Assembly (NCBI RefSeq): GCF_000612445.1
Contig: NZ_BALC01000002.1
Location: forward strand, 62,001-126,000
Reading direction: 5' to 3'
DNA length: 64,000 nt
From: Liquorilactobacillus sucicola DSM 21376 = JCM 15457
GTDB taxonomy: Bacteria; Bacillota; Bacilli; Lactobacillales; Lactobacillaceae
In this document: one piece after another, positions 8,840-18,377 of the stretch
Numbering within the stretch: position 1 is the stretch's first letter
How the letters are laid out: each line of letters starts with the position of its first letter
Notes under the pieces: generated by a model
Database searches by the model: none
What the model saw: the letters and a program-made list of their open reading frames with translations, nothing else
Told to the model about the DNA's origin: nothing
Position numbers and translations under genes: made by a program

Positions 8840-9707
8840 GCGACATTTGGTAGAAAGTTGCAAGAGTTTGAAACGTAATGGCTGGATGTCGGTTGCTGCT
8901 TTTAGTGCAGTGACGGTAACACTGCTCCTTGTTGGCGTCTTGCTGTCGATCATAATGAACGTTAACAAAATTGCTTCTGATATTGAGAACGATGTGCAAG
9001 TCCGTGTGTTGATTGATCGTGGGACCTCACAGACACAGCAAGCGGCTTTGAGAAAAAAACTGGCGGGGCTTGATAGTGTTCGTAGTATAAAGTTCTCAAG
9101 CAAAGAACGGGAATTGAAAAATGTCGTTGGCAGTTATGGTGATGAATTTAAACTTTTTGGCGGTGATGATAATCCGTTGAACGATGTTTTTGTTGTTAAA
9201 ACAAAAAACCCATCGCAAACAGTGGCTGTTGCTAAAAAGGCGCGTGGAATGAAGGATGTATATGATGCAAAGTATGGTGGTGCATCTGCTAAAAAGCTAT
9301 TTAAGGTAGTGGGTGGAATCCAAAAATGGGGTACAGGTATTAGTTTGCTACTGCTTTTTGTTGCCGTGTTCTTGATATCAAATACGATAAAAATAACAAT
9401 TTTATCACGGCGTAACGAAATTTCTATTATGCGTCTTGTTGGTGCAACCAATGGATTTATTCGATGGCCTTTCATTCTCGAAGGGGCATGGACAGGTCTA
9501 TTTGGGGCGATATTGCCGATTATAGTTGTTGACATTGGCTACGTCTGGGTTCATGGAATACTTTCGGCTTCTTTGGCAAGTACGGATTATAGTTTGCTCT
9601 CGCCAGGAGTATTTTTGTTTCAGATAGATGCTTTGATGATCCTAATTGGTATTATTATTGGCGCTATTGGTTCGGGACTATCCATGCGGAAGTTTTTGAA
9701 AATTTAA
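8820..9707 (+). CDS. ftsX: FtsX, cell division membrane protein
   Basis: Permease-like partner of FtsE, about 295 residues. ATG 8820 lies behind AAAGGAGG and inside the end of ftsE. One N-terminal transmembrane segment (VAAFSAVTVTLLLVGVLLSI) is followed by an extracellular domain of about 120 residues with the typical 'VQVRVLIDRGTSQTQ', then three membrane segments around 'TGISLLLLFVAVFLISNTI', 'LEGAWTGLFGAILPIIVV' and the C-terminus. The cytoplasmic motif 'RRNEISIMRLVGATNGFIRWPF' is diagnostic. Confidence 0.95.
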   Translation: MKAITFKRHLVESCKSLKRNGWMSVAAFSAVTVTLLLVGVLLSIIMNVNKIASDIENDVQVRVLIDRGTSQTQQAALRKKLAGLDSVRSIKFSSKERELKNVVGSYGDEFKLFGGDDNPLNDVFVVKTKNPSQTVAVAKKARGMKDVYDAKYGGASAKKLFKVVGGIQKWGTGISLLLLFVAVFLISNTIKITILSRRNEISIMRLVGATNGFIRWPFILEGAWTGLFGAILPIIVVDIGYVWVHGILSASLASTDYSLLSPGVFLFQIDALMILIGIIIGAIGSGLSMRKFLKI

Positions 9708-9714
9708 TAATTTT

Positions 9715-9766
9715 AAACATATCATTATCTCAATTGTCAATTTTGTGAATAATGGTATGTTTTTTT
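9715..9766 (+). terminator. Terminator after ftsX
   Basis: AAACATATCATTAT (9715-9728) pairs with ATAATGGTATGTTT (9749-9762) with one G-T pair. The loop is AT-rich and a T6-T7 tract follows. Confidence 0.75.
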
Positions 9767-9803
9767 GCTTAATTTTGAGATTTTTGTACTTGAAGATATA
9801 AAT

Positions 9804-9812
9804 TGCTATACT
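9804..9812 (+). promoter_or_regulatory. Extended -10 promoter for the PDZ protein and probably phoPR
   Basis: TGCTATACT is an extended -10 about 35 bp before ATG 9848. TTGAAG at 9790-9795 is too close to act as its -35 box. Confidence 0.45.
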
Positions 9813-9847
9813 GTGATTAAGAGCTATCTTGGGAGGGTGAAACTTAG

Positions 9848-10999
9848 ATGTGGATCTTCAAATTGCTTTTGCATTTTTTGATGCAACCAGCTTTATGGGT
9901 ATGTATTTTAGTTACATTTGGTATGTACCAACACAGAATAAAAAATGAACGAAAACATTTTAGAATAGCAATTAACCGTGATTTTTACGAGGGAAGGCAC
10001 CTTGTGAAGAATGGGCTTTTTTTAGGAGCAGTAGGTTCTGCGCTTACGCTTATTGTTGGACTAACTGTTCCTATGCAGTGGGCCGTAACATATGAGGTTT
10101 TGCTTTGTCTCGGGCTATTGCTGCTTCTTGTGGTTGATAGTGGGGTACTGGGGTTAATAATGAGTTTACCGCTTTTGTTTTTGTTTCAACAAACGGGACT
10201 TAGTAAACAATTTTTCTTCAAGGCAGTTGATATTGATGGCTGGCTGCTCTTGGATAGTGGCAGCTCAATTTTTGCCCTATGTGCCCTTTTTTTTCTATTC
10301 AGATACTTTATGTTGAGGCGTGTTGATCAATTTACTTTAACACCAAGCATACATAATGGGAAAAGAGGTCGCAGACTTATCCAGTACACATGGCACGAAG
10401 CAGCACTTGTCCCGTTACTTGTTCTGATTCCAGGCAATTTATTTCATAGCATGTTCAGTTTTTGGCCATTTCTGTCAATACATGGTCAAACTTTTGAATT
10501 GTTTATTCTGCCATTTGGGGTCACGGCTGCAGTTAAATTTTGGCGCCGTCCACTGCAAACGGCCATAAAAAAAGTACAACAGCAGACACTGTTTCTGGCA
10601 ATCTGCAGTTTTGTTTTTGGAATTATTTCTTTTTTTTGGTCACAATTGACAATTGTCGGATTAATGATCCTGCTTTTTTTGGCTGGAGCACAGGTGTTTT
10701 CGCGCACAAAGAAAGAAAAGCGTGCCGGTCGTTGGTATGCGGAAACAAATAGCGGAGTGCGGGTCATTGCGATTCAGCCACATACGCCAGCTGCAAAAAT
10801 GAACTTAAGTATAGGTGATGTGATTGTGTCTTGTAATGGTGTTAGTGTTGCAAACGAGAATGAGTTGTATGCAGCCTTGAAACTTGATTCGACTTATTGC
10901 CGTTTTAGGGTCCAAACTTATCAGGGAGATCTGAAATTAGCAGAAAGTGCTATTTTTGCAGATTCGCCGCATGAACTAGGTCTGATTATATTTCACTAA
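9848..10999 (+). CDS. PDZ-domain multispanning membrane protein (MinJ-like)
   Basis: A 383-residue protein with about seven or eight hydrophobic segments through residue ~285, then a cytosolic PDZ domain at about 300-365 ('SGVRVIAIQPHTPAAKMNLSIGDVIVSCNG'). RBS GGGAGGGTG. B. subtilis MinJ has the same plan (membrane domain plus C-terminal PDZ) and lies near ftsEX, linking DivIVA to MinD at division sites. I infer a similar topology or division role from architecture and neighbourhood only. No protease catalytic residues are visible. It is probably co-transcribed with the two-component genes just downstream (16-bp gap). Confidence 0.8.
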   Translation: MWIFKLLLHFLMQPALWVCILVTFGMYQHRIKNERKHFRIAINRDFYEGRHLVKNGLFLGAVGSALTLIVGLTVPMQWAVTYEVLLCLGLLLLLVVDSGVLGLIMSLPLLFLFQQTGLSKQFFFKAVDIDGWLLLDSGSSIFALCALFFLFRYFMLRRVDQFTLTPSIHNGKRGRRLIQYTWHEAALVPLLVLIPGNLFHSMFSFWPFLSIHGQTFELFILPFGVTAAVKFWRRPLQTAIKKVQQQTLFLAICSFVFGIISFFWSQLTIVGLMILLFLAGAQVFSRTKKEKRAGRWYAETNSGVRVIAIQPHTPAAKMNLSIGDVIVSCNGVSVANENELYAALKLDSTYCRFRVQTYQGDLKLAESAIFADSPHELGLIIFH

Positions 11000-11015
11000 T
11001 TTTGGAGGGAATGTC

Positions 11016-11744
11016 GTGAAGAAAGTATTAGTGGTGGATGATGAAAACGCAATTGTTACATTGTTGAAATATAACCTTGAGAAAGCCGGTTATCAGGTTG
11101 AAACGGCAATGGATGGAGAAACGGCTTTAAAAAAGGGAATTACACGGAGCTTTGATTTTATTTTGTTAGATCTGATGCTGCCGCAGATGGATGGCCTAGA
11201 AGTCACACGGCGTTTAAGACAGGAGAAAATAAAAACACCTATCATGATATTGACAGCTAAAGGAGAAGAGTATGACAAAGTGATCGGACTGGAATTAGGG
11301 GCAGATGATTACCTTACTAAACCTTTTTCACCTAGAGAAGTACTAGCGCGAATTAAAGCAATCGGCAGAAGAACTAGTGAAACCAGTCAAAAAAACAACC
11401 AAGATGAACAAACTGAAGATGAGGATGAACGGGTTAGCTTTGACAATATAATAGTTGATTTGACCAATTATACGGTAAAAAAAGATGATAGAAAGATAAA
11501 ATTAACACCTAAAGAATTTGAATTGCTGGCGTACTTCATAAAAAGACAGCATCGGGTTTTGAGTAGGGAGAAATTATTAAATGGTGTTTGGGGATACGAT
11601 TATGTTGGCCAAACGCGAATGGTAGACATGCATGTTAGTCATTTGCGTGAAAAAATTGAAAAAGATCCTAAAAATCCAAAGTATATCGAAACAGTCAGGG
11701 GTTTTGGTTATCGATTTGAAGGTGGAGACAATAAAGACTTTTAG
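11016..11744 (+). CDS. phoP: PhoP-type OmpR-family response regulator
   Basis: A 242-residue DNA-binding response regulator. The receiver domain (1-120) has acidic pocket D8/D9, phosphoacceptor D52 ('FILLDLMLPQMDG'), the conserved Thr in 'MILTAKG' and Lys in 'YLTKPFSP'. The winged-helix effector (about 145-240) has 'LTPKEFELLAYF' and 'VDMHVSHLREKIE'. GTG 11016 follows GGAGGGAATGTC. The adjoining sensor kinase and pst genes point to phosphate-starvation control. Other PhoP/YycF-like roles cannot be excluded from sequence alone. Confidence 0.9.
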   Translation: MKKVLVVDDENAIVTLLKYNLEKAGYQVETAMDGETALKKGITRSFDFILLDLMLPQMDGLEVTRRLRQEKIKTPIMILTAKGEEYDKVIGLELGADDYLTKPFSPREVLARIKAIGRRTSETSQKNNQDEQTEDEDERVSFDNIIVDLTNYTVKKDDRKIKLTPKEFELLAYFIKRQHRVLSREKLLNGVWGYDYVGQTRMVDMHVSHLREKIEKDPKNPKYIETVRGFGYRFEGGDNKDF

Positions 11745-13125
11745 AGTTTTAACAATAAACTTTTTAGTGAGCCTTGTTTGCTTGACAGTAATTTCATTTT
11801 TTTCCGGAGAATGGTATCACAAATCGGCTGCTATTCTTTTAGGGGATAAGCAGGTTCTGCCCTTAGTTTTGGGTTCGTTGTTTTTGGCGGGCATTTTGAC
11901 CGCTATTCAGTCAGTAAACTATCGGCGTCAAAAAAATAAAATCAAGTTGTTAAGTGCAAAGTTGCATGATGTTATCAAAGGTGAAGAACCGGGGCATTTG
12001 CTGCTTGAACCGAGTGATCCATATTATGAACTGGCGCGAGCAATTAATGGCGTTCAAAGTATGCAGCGCGACATTTCGAAAGATTTTATAACACAACAGA
12101 GAGGGTACTTTTCGTTGATGGAATATTTGACTATCGGAGTGCTGGTCTTGGATCAAGATCAAAAAATATCTTTGAGCAACCATGCAATGAGTGAGTTGAT
12201 GGGACGCGAGATGAACGTAAAAGGACAACTTTATGTAAATGAAGTACGGACCTATGAATTGAGCCGCCTGATTGAGAAGACTTTTCAGACACATCAGGAT
12301 CAACACCAAGAGATTAAGATAGATGCGACTAACAAAAACGTAGATGCTCATGTCGTGTACGTTCCGGTTAGTTCGCGTCATTTTTTGGTGATGGCGCTGC
12401 TGTATGATATTACAGAACTAAAGGAAATCGAGCGGATGCAGATGGACTTCGTTGGCAATGTCAGTCATGAATTGAAGACGCCGATTACAGCAATTACAGG
12501 ATTTATTGAAACACTTCTTCAGGGAGCAATGGATGATGAACAAACACGTGTGGAGTTTTTGAAAATTGTTTATCAAGAAAGTCTGAAACTAACTGAATTA
12601 GTAGAAGACATTTTGTCACTTGCCCGAATAGATTCTAAACCGCAGCTTAACATTATCCAGCTTGATCTGCGTGATTTCATTACAGACATTTTGACAACTT
12701 TTAAACCAGAATTGGAAAAGAAAACAATAAAAGTTCATCTTCAAATACCGGTGGGGTGTCGAGTCAATGTGGATAAGGGCAAATTGCAACATGTTATCAA
12801 TAACCTTGTTCAAAACAGTATCAAGTATAACCATGTAGATGGTCAAATATGGATTGATGGCAAGATCAGAAAAGAAGATTGGTATTTGAGTATAAGGGAT
12901 ACTGGTTACGGTATCGCTAAAGATGAACAAGAACGAATCTTCGAACGGTTTTATCGAATTGATACTTCGCGTTCAAGGCAAAACGGTGGAACAGGTTTAG
13001 GCTTGTCAGTGGTAAAGGAATATGTAGAAGCTTTGGCTGGAAAAATCGAAGTAAAAAGCCAGGTCGGAGTGGGGTCTACATTTACAGTAACATTTCCGCT
13101 AGAAATAAAAGATAGATTGAGATAG
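11722..13125 (+). CDS. phoR: PhoR-like sensor histidine kinase
   Basis: Membrane histidine kinase partner of the preceding regulator. Two transmembrane segments lie near the N-terminus ('FLVSLVCLTVISFFSG' and 'VLPLVLGSLFLAGILTAI'), followed by a PAS-like region ('FSLMEYLTIGVLVLDQDQKISL'). The HisKA motif is 'DFVGNVSHELKTPITAI', with N box 'NNLVQNSIKYNH', G1 'DTGYGIA', F box 'IFERFYRID' and G2 'GGTGLGLSVVKEYV'. The start is uncertain: GTG 11722 (467 residues, overlapping phoP by 23 bases) gives a normal N-terminus, while the frame is open back to 11632. Confidence 0.88.
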   Translation: METIKTFRVLTINFLVSLVCLTVISFFSGEWYHKSAAILLGDKQVLPLVLGSLFLAGILTAIQSVNYRRQKNKIKLLSAKLHDVIKGEEPGHLLLEPSDPYYELARAINGVQSMQRDISKDFITQQRGYFSLMEYLTIGVLVLDQDQKISLSNHAMSELMGREMNVKGQLYVNEVRTYELSRLIEKTFQTHQDQHQEIKIDATNKNVDAHVVYVPVSSRHFLVMALLYDITELKEIERMQMDFVGNVSHELKTPITAITGFIETLLQGAMDDEQTRVEFLKIVYQESLKLTELVEDILSLARIDSKPQLNIIQLDLRDFITDILTTFKPELEKKTIKVHLQIPVGCRVNVDKGKLQHVINNLVQNSIKYNHVDGQIWIDGKIRKEDWYLSIRDTGYGIAKDEQERIFERFYRIDTSRSRQNGGTGLGLSVVKEYVEALAGKIEVKSQVGVGSTFTVTFPLEIKDRLR

Positions 13126-13135
13126 GTAGGAGAGT

Positions 13136-14002
13136 ATGTCCAGTAGAAAATTAAAATTGTTTTTTTTCGTACTGACTATGTTGACTCTTTTGACGGCTTG
13201 TCGTCCTTTAGTAAAGAGCTCACTTACGCTTGCTGGATCAACTGCATTTCAACCAATAGTTGAGATGGCGGCCGACAGCTACAACCAGCAGCATCCAGAA
13301 GCTGCCGTTAATGTTCAAGGCGGTGGTTCGGGGACTGGAATTAGTCAGGTAGAAGAAGGTGCAATTGATGTTGGGAATTCAGATGTGTTTGCTTCTGAAC
13401 AAAAAGGTATCGAATCCACTAGATTGCAGGATCATCAGGTTGCTGTTACTGGAATTGCCCCAATTGTAAACCCGGAAGCAGGGGTCAAAGATGTGTCTCA
13501 TAGTCAATTGGTAGCGATTTTTACGGGTAAAATAAGAAATTGGCAAAGTTTGGGCGGTAGAAATTTAAAAATCATTGTCATTAACCGTTCGATTGGAAGT
13601 GGTACACGCAAAAACTTTGAAAAATGGGGTTTGGACGGACAGAAAAGCATGGTTGCGCAAGAGCAAAGTTCGACGGGAACAGTACGGAAAATTGTTGCGG
13701 CAACTCCCGGAGCAATTTCTTACATTGCTTTCCCCTATATTAATGACAACATTCAGCCTTTGAGCATTGACGGGGTCGCGCCTTCAAGCAATAATGTTAG
13801 AAACAATAGATGGAAGATCTGGTCGTACGAACATATGTATACCCTTAAGAAAACCAATAAAAACACGCGTTCGTTTCTGAAATATATGATGTCTGATTAT
13901 GTTCAAAGAAAGGTAATTCCACGTCTGGGATATATTTCTGTTTCGTCGATGAAGACTGGACGTTCTGCCAATGAGGGATTGGACAAAGAGCCAAAGAGGT
14001 GA
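13136..14002 (+). CDS. pstS: PstS, phosphate-binding lipoprotein
   Basis: A 288-residue extracellular phosphate receptor of the Pst ABC importer. The signal peptide ends in a lipobox 'LTLLTAC' with Cys22 as the lipidation site. Typical motifs: 'LTLAGSTAFQPIVEMAA', 'GGGSGTGISQVEEGAIDVGNSD', 'IFTGKIRNWQSLGG', 'NRSIGSGTRKNFEKW'. RBS GTAGGAGAG. It ends overlapping pstC. Placement directly after phoPR suggests phosphate control. Confidence 0.95.
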   Translation: MSSRKLKLFFFVLTMLTLLTACRPLVKSSLTLAGSTAFQPIVEMAADSYNQQHPEAAVNVQGGGSGTGISQVEEGAIDVGNSDVFASEQKGIESTRLQDHQVAVTGIAPIVNPEAGVKDVSHSQLVAIFTGKIRNWQSLGGRNLKIIVINRSIGSGTRKNFEKWGLDGQKSMVAQEQSSTGTVRKIVAATPGAISYIAFPYINDNIQPLSIDGVAPSSNNVRNNRWKIWSYEHMYTLKKTNKNTRSFLKYMMSDYVQRKVIPRLGYISVSSMKTGRSANEGLDKEPKR

Positions 14003-14910
14003 GAAAGATATTGTTGAATTCTGTACAGACAGATTTAAAGAAACGATCTATAGCTAGTAAAAAGGAAAAAAGAGGCAAGTGTCTAACTTTTTTGTGTGTT
14101 GGCATAAGTGTTGTTATCATGGCTGCATTAATATTCCTTATTACATACAAGGGACTTCTTCTTTTTTTGCAAGATAAAGTTTCACTACCTGCTTTTTTGA
14201 GTGGGATAAAATGGGATCCGGAAAATGGGCATTTTGGTGCGCTAGCAATGATCTGCGGCTCTATTTTTGTGACTACTTTGGCTGTACTGCTGGCATTTCC
14301 ATTTTCTTTTGGAACGGCCATTTTTATTTCTGAGATTAAACCTGCCAGAGGGAAAAAATATTTACGACTTGCAATTGAATTGCTGATAGGAATTCCAGCG
14401 GTCGTATATGGATTTGTCGGAATTTCGATTGTCGTTCCCTTACTGCGATTTATTTTTGGGGGAACGGGTTTTGGCTTGTTGGCTGGTGCAATTGTGCTGG
14501 CAATTATGGTACTGCCGACGATGTCGACTTTATGTGTTGATGCCTTTAAGAGCGTTCCCGAATCCTATCGCAAAACATCGCGTGCGTTGGGGGCTACACA
14601 ATGGCAAACTTTACAAAGAATTGTTTTGCCAATTGCACTGCCGCAGATTATTGTCGCCGTTCTGTTTGCATTGGCCCAAGCATTTGGAGAAGCAATCGCA
14701 GTTCAAATGGTGCTTGGAAATGCAATTTTACTTCCTAAACATTTGATGAGTCCCGCAGCTACATTAACAAGTGTTATCACAAGCGGGATGGGTGACTCTA
14801 TTAGAGGATCTGTTGAAAATGATGCTTTATGGTCTTTAGCGCTGTTACTGTTATTAATATCTTTACTATTTAATTTGGCTGCGCACTTTGCAATGAGAAG
14901 GAGGAGTTGA
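13999..14910 (+). CDS. pstC: PstC, phosphate ABC transporter permease
   Basis: A 303-residue integral membrane permease with six predicted membrane segments and the binding-protein-dependent transport signature 'SYRKTSRALGATQWQTLQRIVLPIALPQI' (EAA loop contacting PstB). GTG 13999 overlaps the pstS stop. A TTG at 14011, with AGAGGTGAG upstream, is an equally good start. Confidence 0.94.
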   Translation: MRKILLNSVQTDLKKRSIASKKEKRGKCLTFLCVGISVVIMAALIFLITYKGLLLFLQDKVSLPAFLSGIKWDPENGHFGALAMICGSIFVTTLAVLLAFPFSFGTAIFISEIKPARGKKYLRLAIELLIGIPAVVYGFVGISIVVPLLRFIFGGTGFGLLAGAIVLAIMVLPTMSTLCVDAFKSVPESYRKTSRALGATQWQTLQRIVLPIALPQIIVAVLFALAQAFGEAIAVQMVLGNAILLPKHLMSPAATLTSVITSGMGDSIRGSVENDALWSLALLLLLISLLFNLAAHFAMRRRS

Positions 14911-14911
14911 G

Positions 14912-15808
14912 ATGATGAATGACAAGCTAAATCCACGCTTCGTTGATAAAACATTTAAGAGTATTGTATATGTAATCGTGGCAATAGTAATTATCTTTCT
15001 CTGTGCTTTGCTGGGTTATATTATAATAGGCGGGGTGCCATATCTATCATGGCATTTTTTAACAACCAGCTCTAATTATATTTATGCAGGCGGTGGTATA
15101 GGTATTCAGTTGTTTAATTCCATTTATTTAACATTCATTACCTTGTTGATTTCATTGCCGTTATCATTTGGTGCGGGGATCTGGTTGTCCGAGTATGCGC
15201 CGGATAATTGGTTGACCTTCATAATCAGACTTCACTTGAGGTTTTAAGCTCGCTGCCATCAATTGTTGTTGGTCTATTTGGATTTCTGCTATTTGTTATC
15301 AAGTTTCGCTTAGGTTTTTCGATACTTGCAGGTGGTTTAACCTTGGCATTCTTTAATTTGCCTTTATTGATACGATCAACGGAAATTGCAATTCGCAATG
15401 TTTCTAGAGAGCAAATGAATGCTGGGCTAGCCTTAGGCATATCACGTTGGGAAGTTGTTAAGAAAATCATTGTACCGGATGCTCTTCCAGAAATAGTGAC
15501 AGGGATTATTTTAGGAACAGGGCGAATAATTGGGGAAACTGCAGCTGTGATATATACTGCTGGTCAGAGTGCATCGCTAGTTGATTTTAGTGATTGGAAT
15601 CCATTAAGTATAACCAGCATTGTGTCCCTTGAGACCAGCTGAAACGGTAGCAGTGCACATTTGGAAGATTAATACAGAGGGGACGATTCCAGACGCAGCT
15701 GCAATATCGGCCGGTTCAGCAGCTGTTTTATTATTCATGGTGTTGTTCTTTGATATTGTTGCACGTTGCCAAATAAGTAAAAGACGTAAAAAAATGGGAA
15801 CCGAATGA
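14912..15808 (+). CDS. pstA: PstA, phosphate ABC transporter permease (two frameshifts)
   Basis: Second Pst permease, 298 residues after correction. Pieces in order: an N-terminal membrane segment and 'GGGIGIQLFNSIYLTFITLLISLPLSFGAGIWLSEYA'-like region; then 'SLEVLSSLPSIVVGLFGFLLFV' and the EAA loop 'REQMNAGLALGISRWEVVKKIIVPDALPEI'-like region; then 'PLRPAETVAVHIWKINTEG'. The first break is near 15229 (one missing A, AGAACTTCA expected). The second is at 15616-15626 (one extra base) and returns to the original frame. Start ATG 14912 follows AAGGAGGAG. The surrounding operon looks functional, so sequence errors are the simplest reading. Confidence 0.88.
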
Positions 15809-15830
15809 AAAAACCTTGGGCAAGGGCAGG

Positions 15831-16623
15831 ATGATGTTGATGAGTTTAGCTAAGAATGAGAAGGCAGGGCCCGAAGAAGAAATTTTGGTGACTAAAAATT
15901 TGAGGGTCTTTATTGAGCAGCAAGAAGTGGTACGCGGAATCAATGTAGGTTTCAAAAAACATACGATACTGCGTTGATTGGACCTCTGGAGCTGGGAAGA
16001 CAACTTTTTTACACGCTTTGAATAGATTGAACGAGCGTGAAAACATAGTTAAAGGTGAAATATTGTACCATGGAATCAATATAAATGATGGGGATGTTGA
16101 TATATACACCTTGAGGACACACATCGGAATGTTATTTCAGAAGGCGCATATTTTTTCGATGTCGATTTATGATAATATTACGTTCTCCTTGAAGTGCCAT
16201 GGCCTAAAAAACACAGCTAAATTAGACAAAATAGTGGAAACTAGTCTGAAGGAAGCTGGCTTATGGGAAGAAGTTAAAAATAAACTAAGTCAAAATGCAC
16301 GGTTACTTTCAAAGAGTCAGGCACAACAACTGTGTTTGGCCCGTGCGTTGGCGTTGAGACCTGAAGTGCTGCTGTTAGATGAAGCAACCAGTTTGCTTGA
16401 TCCAGTGGCAACCAATGCTGTTGAAAACTCTTTGCGGCAGTTGAAAAATAAAACGACAATTATTCTTGTAACGCATAATTTGGCGCAAGCTGCACGTATT
16501 TCTGATGATACTGTTTTTTTTAATAAGGGAATGCTTATCGAAAAGGGGAAAACGGAAGACCTTTTTACCTACCCACAGTCGTCAGAAACTGACAACTATT
16601 TGTCACATAATTTAAGAAGATGA
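15831..16623 (+). CDS. pstB: PstB-type phosphate ABC ATPase, divergent signature (two frameshifts)
   Basis: ATPase subunit for PstCA, about 264 residues after correction. The start ATG 15831 follows GGCAGG. The frame then breaks near 15968 (ATA-CT should be ATA-ACT) and near 15985 (CCT-CTG should be CCT-TCT); both are single missing bases and their repair gives Walker A 'GPSGAGKTTF'. Walker B 'VLLLDEATSLLDP' and H-loop 'VTHN' are present. The ABC signature reads 'LLSKSQAQQLCLARAL' where PstB normally has LSGGQQQRLCIARAL, and DEPTSALDP is DEATSLLDP. No canonical second pstB follows, although many lactobacilli have two. Confidence 0.82.
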
Positions 16624-16801
16624 GGCTGCATAATGATAACAAAAAAATAGTGCTAAAAAGGAAACAATGTATAGTTCAAGCCATGCAATGTTTAGTTTGT
16701 TTGCTTGCTCTGAGGTAAAAGTATACAATCATACTTATTAATAACTTAAGACGCAATTCACAGGTGCATGAGGTGAGGTTAGAAATGGGGGGACGAATTG
16801 T

Positions 16802-17475
16802 ATGCGCGATACCTTTGATAAAGAATTGAATAAGCTCCACGTTCTTTTTGCGGAAATGGGGATGATGGTTAATGAAGCGATTCTTCATTCCGTCAAAGCA
16901 TTTTCCGACCATGATAACAAACTTGCACGCAAAGTTATTGTACAAGATAAAAGAATAAATGAATGTGAGAATGAACTTGAAAAATTGACACTTGAATTGA
17001 TTGCATTGTATCAGCCAGTTACAAGCGATCTACGCGATGTGATTACAGTTCTGAAAGCCAGTTCTGATATTGAGCGGATTGGAGACCATGCTGTCAGCAT
17101 CTCACGGGCAACGATCAATATGAAAGGGACGCACAGAATACCTGAAATTGAGGTTGAAATTGCTAAGATGGGCATATGGCCTGCACAATGGTCGAAAATG
17201 TTTTGGATGCATATATTAAAAATGATGAGGAAAAAGCATATCGTATAGCTGCTGCTGATCAAAAATTGGATGATGCTCTGGAAAATATTAGAAAAAAATG
17301 TATTGAGACTATGCAAAAAGATCCTAAAACGGTCATCAGCGGGTCACATTATACGCTGGTTGCAACTTACCTTGAACGAATCGGTGACTATGTTACGAAT
17401 GTTTGTGAATGGGTTGTCTTTCTAAAAAGGGGCAAGATAGTAGAGTTGAATCCTGGTAACAAGGAAGAAAGATAA
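16802..17475 (+). CDS. phoU: PhoU, phosphate transport regulator (one frameshift)
   Basis: A 224-residue all-helical protein that restrains Pst and PhoR signalling when phosphate is plentiful. Two PhoU repeats carry metal-binding motifs of the E/DxxxD type ('SSDIERIGDHAVSI' and 'ATYLERIGDYVTNV'). The frame breaks at about 17173: GGGCATATGG should be GGGCCATATGG, giving 'AKMGHMACTMVENVLDAY'. ATG 16802 follows GGGGGGA. It is the last pst gene; 178 bp separate it from pstB without an obvious promoter or terminator. Confidence 0.92.
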
Positions 17476-17585
17476 AAAATGTTTAATTTTTATAAAATTA
17501 CGCTTAAATAAGATTGCCGATTTGCGTAACAAAAAACAACCATGTAGAATCTGTAGTAGGTATAAAAAAACAGGAGGGGTATGCT

Positions 17586-17906
17586 TTGGATAAAAATAAA
17601 AAAATGCGACGTTCACGCAATCGGCTTATAGCTGGAGTATGTGCGGGGATTGCAGAATACTTTAAGATCAATCCTTGGATTATACGCGGTTTGTTCATTA
17701 TCTTACTGTTGATCCCGCATATTCAATTTTTGGCTGTTTGTATCTATGTCGTTTTGGTAGCTATTATGCCGGGACCAAAAGACAGCTTTTTTTCAAATTT
17801 TCGTGCTTCCTTCGGGGAAACCAGAGATAGTGATATCTCAAAAAGCAAGCGTGCCTCTGGCAACAGACGCATAATAAAGGACGCACACGAACGAGATATT
17901 CATTGA
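17586..17906 (+). CDS. PspC-domain membrane protein
   Basis: About 106 residues from TTG 17586, chosen because AGGAGGGG lies 8 bases upstream. The PspC domain is clear: 'KKMRRSRNRLIAGVCAGIAEYFKINPWIIRGLF' followed by a hydrophobic hairpin 'IILLLIPHIQFLAVCIYVVLVAIM'. The tail is hydrophilic and basic. B. subtilis YvlC is the closest context match: yvlC-yvlD-hprK-lgt occur in the same order there. A stress or membrane-sensing role is likely from the family but not demonstrated. Confidence 0.88.
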   Translation: MDKNKKMRRSRNRLIAGVCAGIAEYFKINPWIIRGLFIILLLIPHIQFLAVCIYVVLVAIMPGPKDSFFSNFRASFGETRDSDISKSKRASGNRRIIKDAHERDIH

Positions 17907-17949
17907 TAAAAATAGTAAGGATTAAACAAGTATTTATGGAGGAATTGAT

Positions 17950-18297
17950 ATGTCATTTTTGCAGCGCACTGTAATAAATGCAGTTGTTTTTATGGCAACT
18001 GCTGGATTTTTTCCCCAATATTTTCAAGTTTCAAGTATCTGGGTTTCATTCATTGCAGCTGCGGTTTTAGGTGTTTTAAATATGTTTGTGAAGCCTTTTT
18101 TTGTGATACTCTCTTTGCCGATTACGCTTATGACACTCGGCTTTTTCTATCTTGTGATCAATGCTTTCATGCTTGAATTAACTTCGATATTAATTGGTGA
18201 CACGTTCAGGTTTGCAAATTTCGGAGCAGCATTCATGGTAGCACTTGTGTTAAGCGGGGTTAATTTAGTCATAACCAGTCACAGAAGTGCAGCTTGA
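17950..18297 (+). CDS. YvlD-like membrane protein (phage holin family 4 superfamily)
   Basis: A 115-residue protein with four hydrophobic segments ('VVFMATAGFFP', 'SIWVSFIAAAVLGVLNMFVKPFFVIL', 'SLPITLMTLGFFYLVINAFML', 'AAFMVALVLSGVNLVI'). RBS TGGAGG. Databases call this family 'phage holin', but nothing around it is phage-derived. The pspC-yvlD-hprK order is conserved in Firmicutes, which suggests an envelope-stress function. Confidence 0.88.
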   Translation: MSFLQRTVINAVVFMATAGFFPQYFQVSSIWVSFIAAAVLGVLNMFVKPFFVILSLPITLMTLGFFYLVINAFMLELTSILIGDTFRFANFGAAFMVALVLSGVNLVITSHRSAA

Positions 18298-18377
18298 CAG
18301 ACTGTATCATAAAGAATAATTGCGCTAATTTTTATCAATAATGGGTTGAGCGCATACTTGATAGGGGGAGTTGGCAA

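Noticed and set aside
15208-15808. Separate small membrane proteins in the pst operon
   Set aside because: They are consecutive pieces of PstA linked by two compensating single-base indels.
17950-18297. Phage holin as evidence of a prophage
   Set aside because: The YvlD family is called holin by homology only; the pspC-yvlD-hprK order is conserved and no other phage gene is near.
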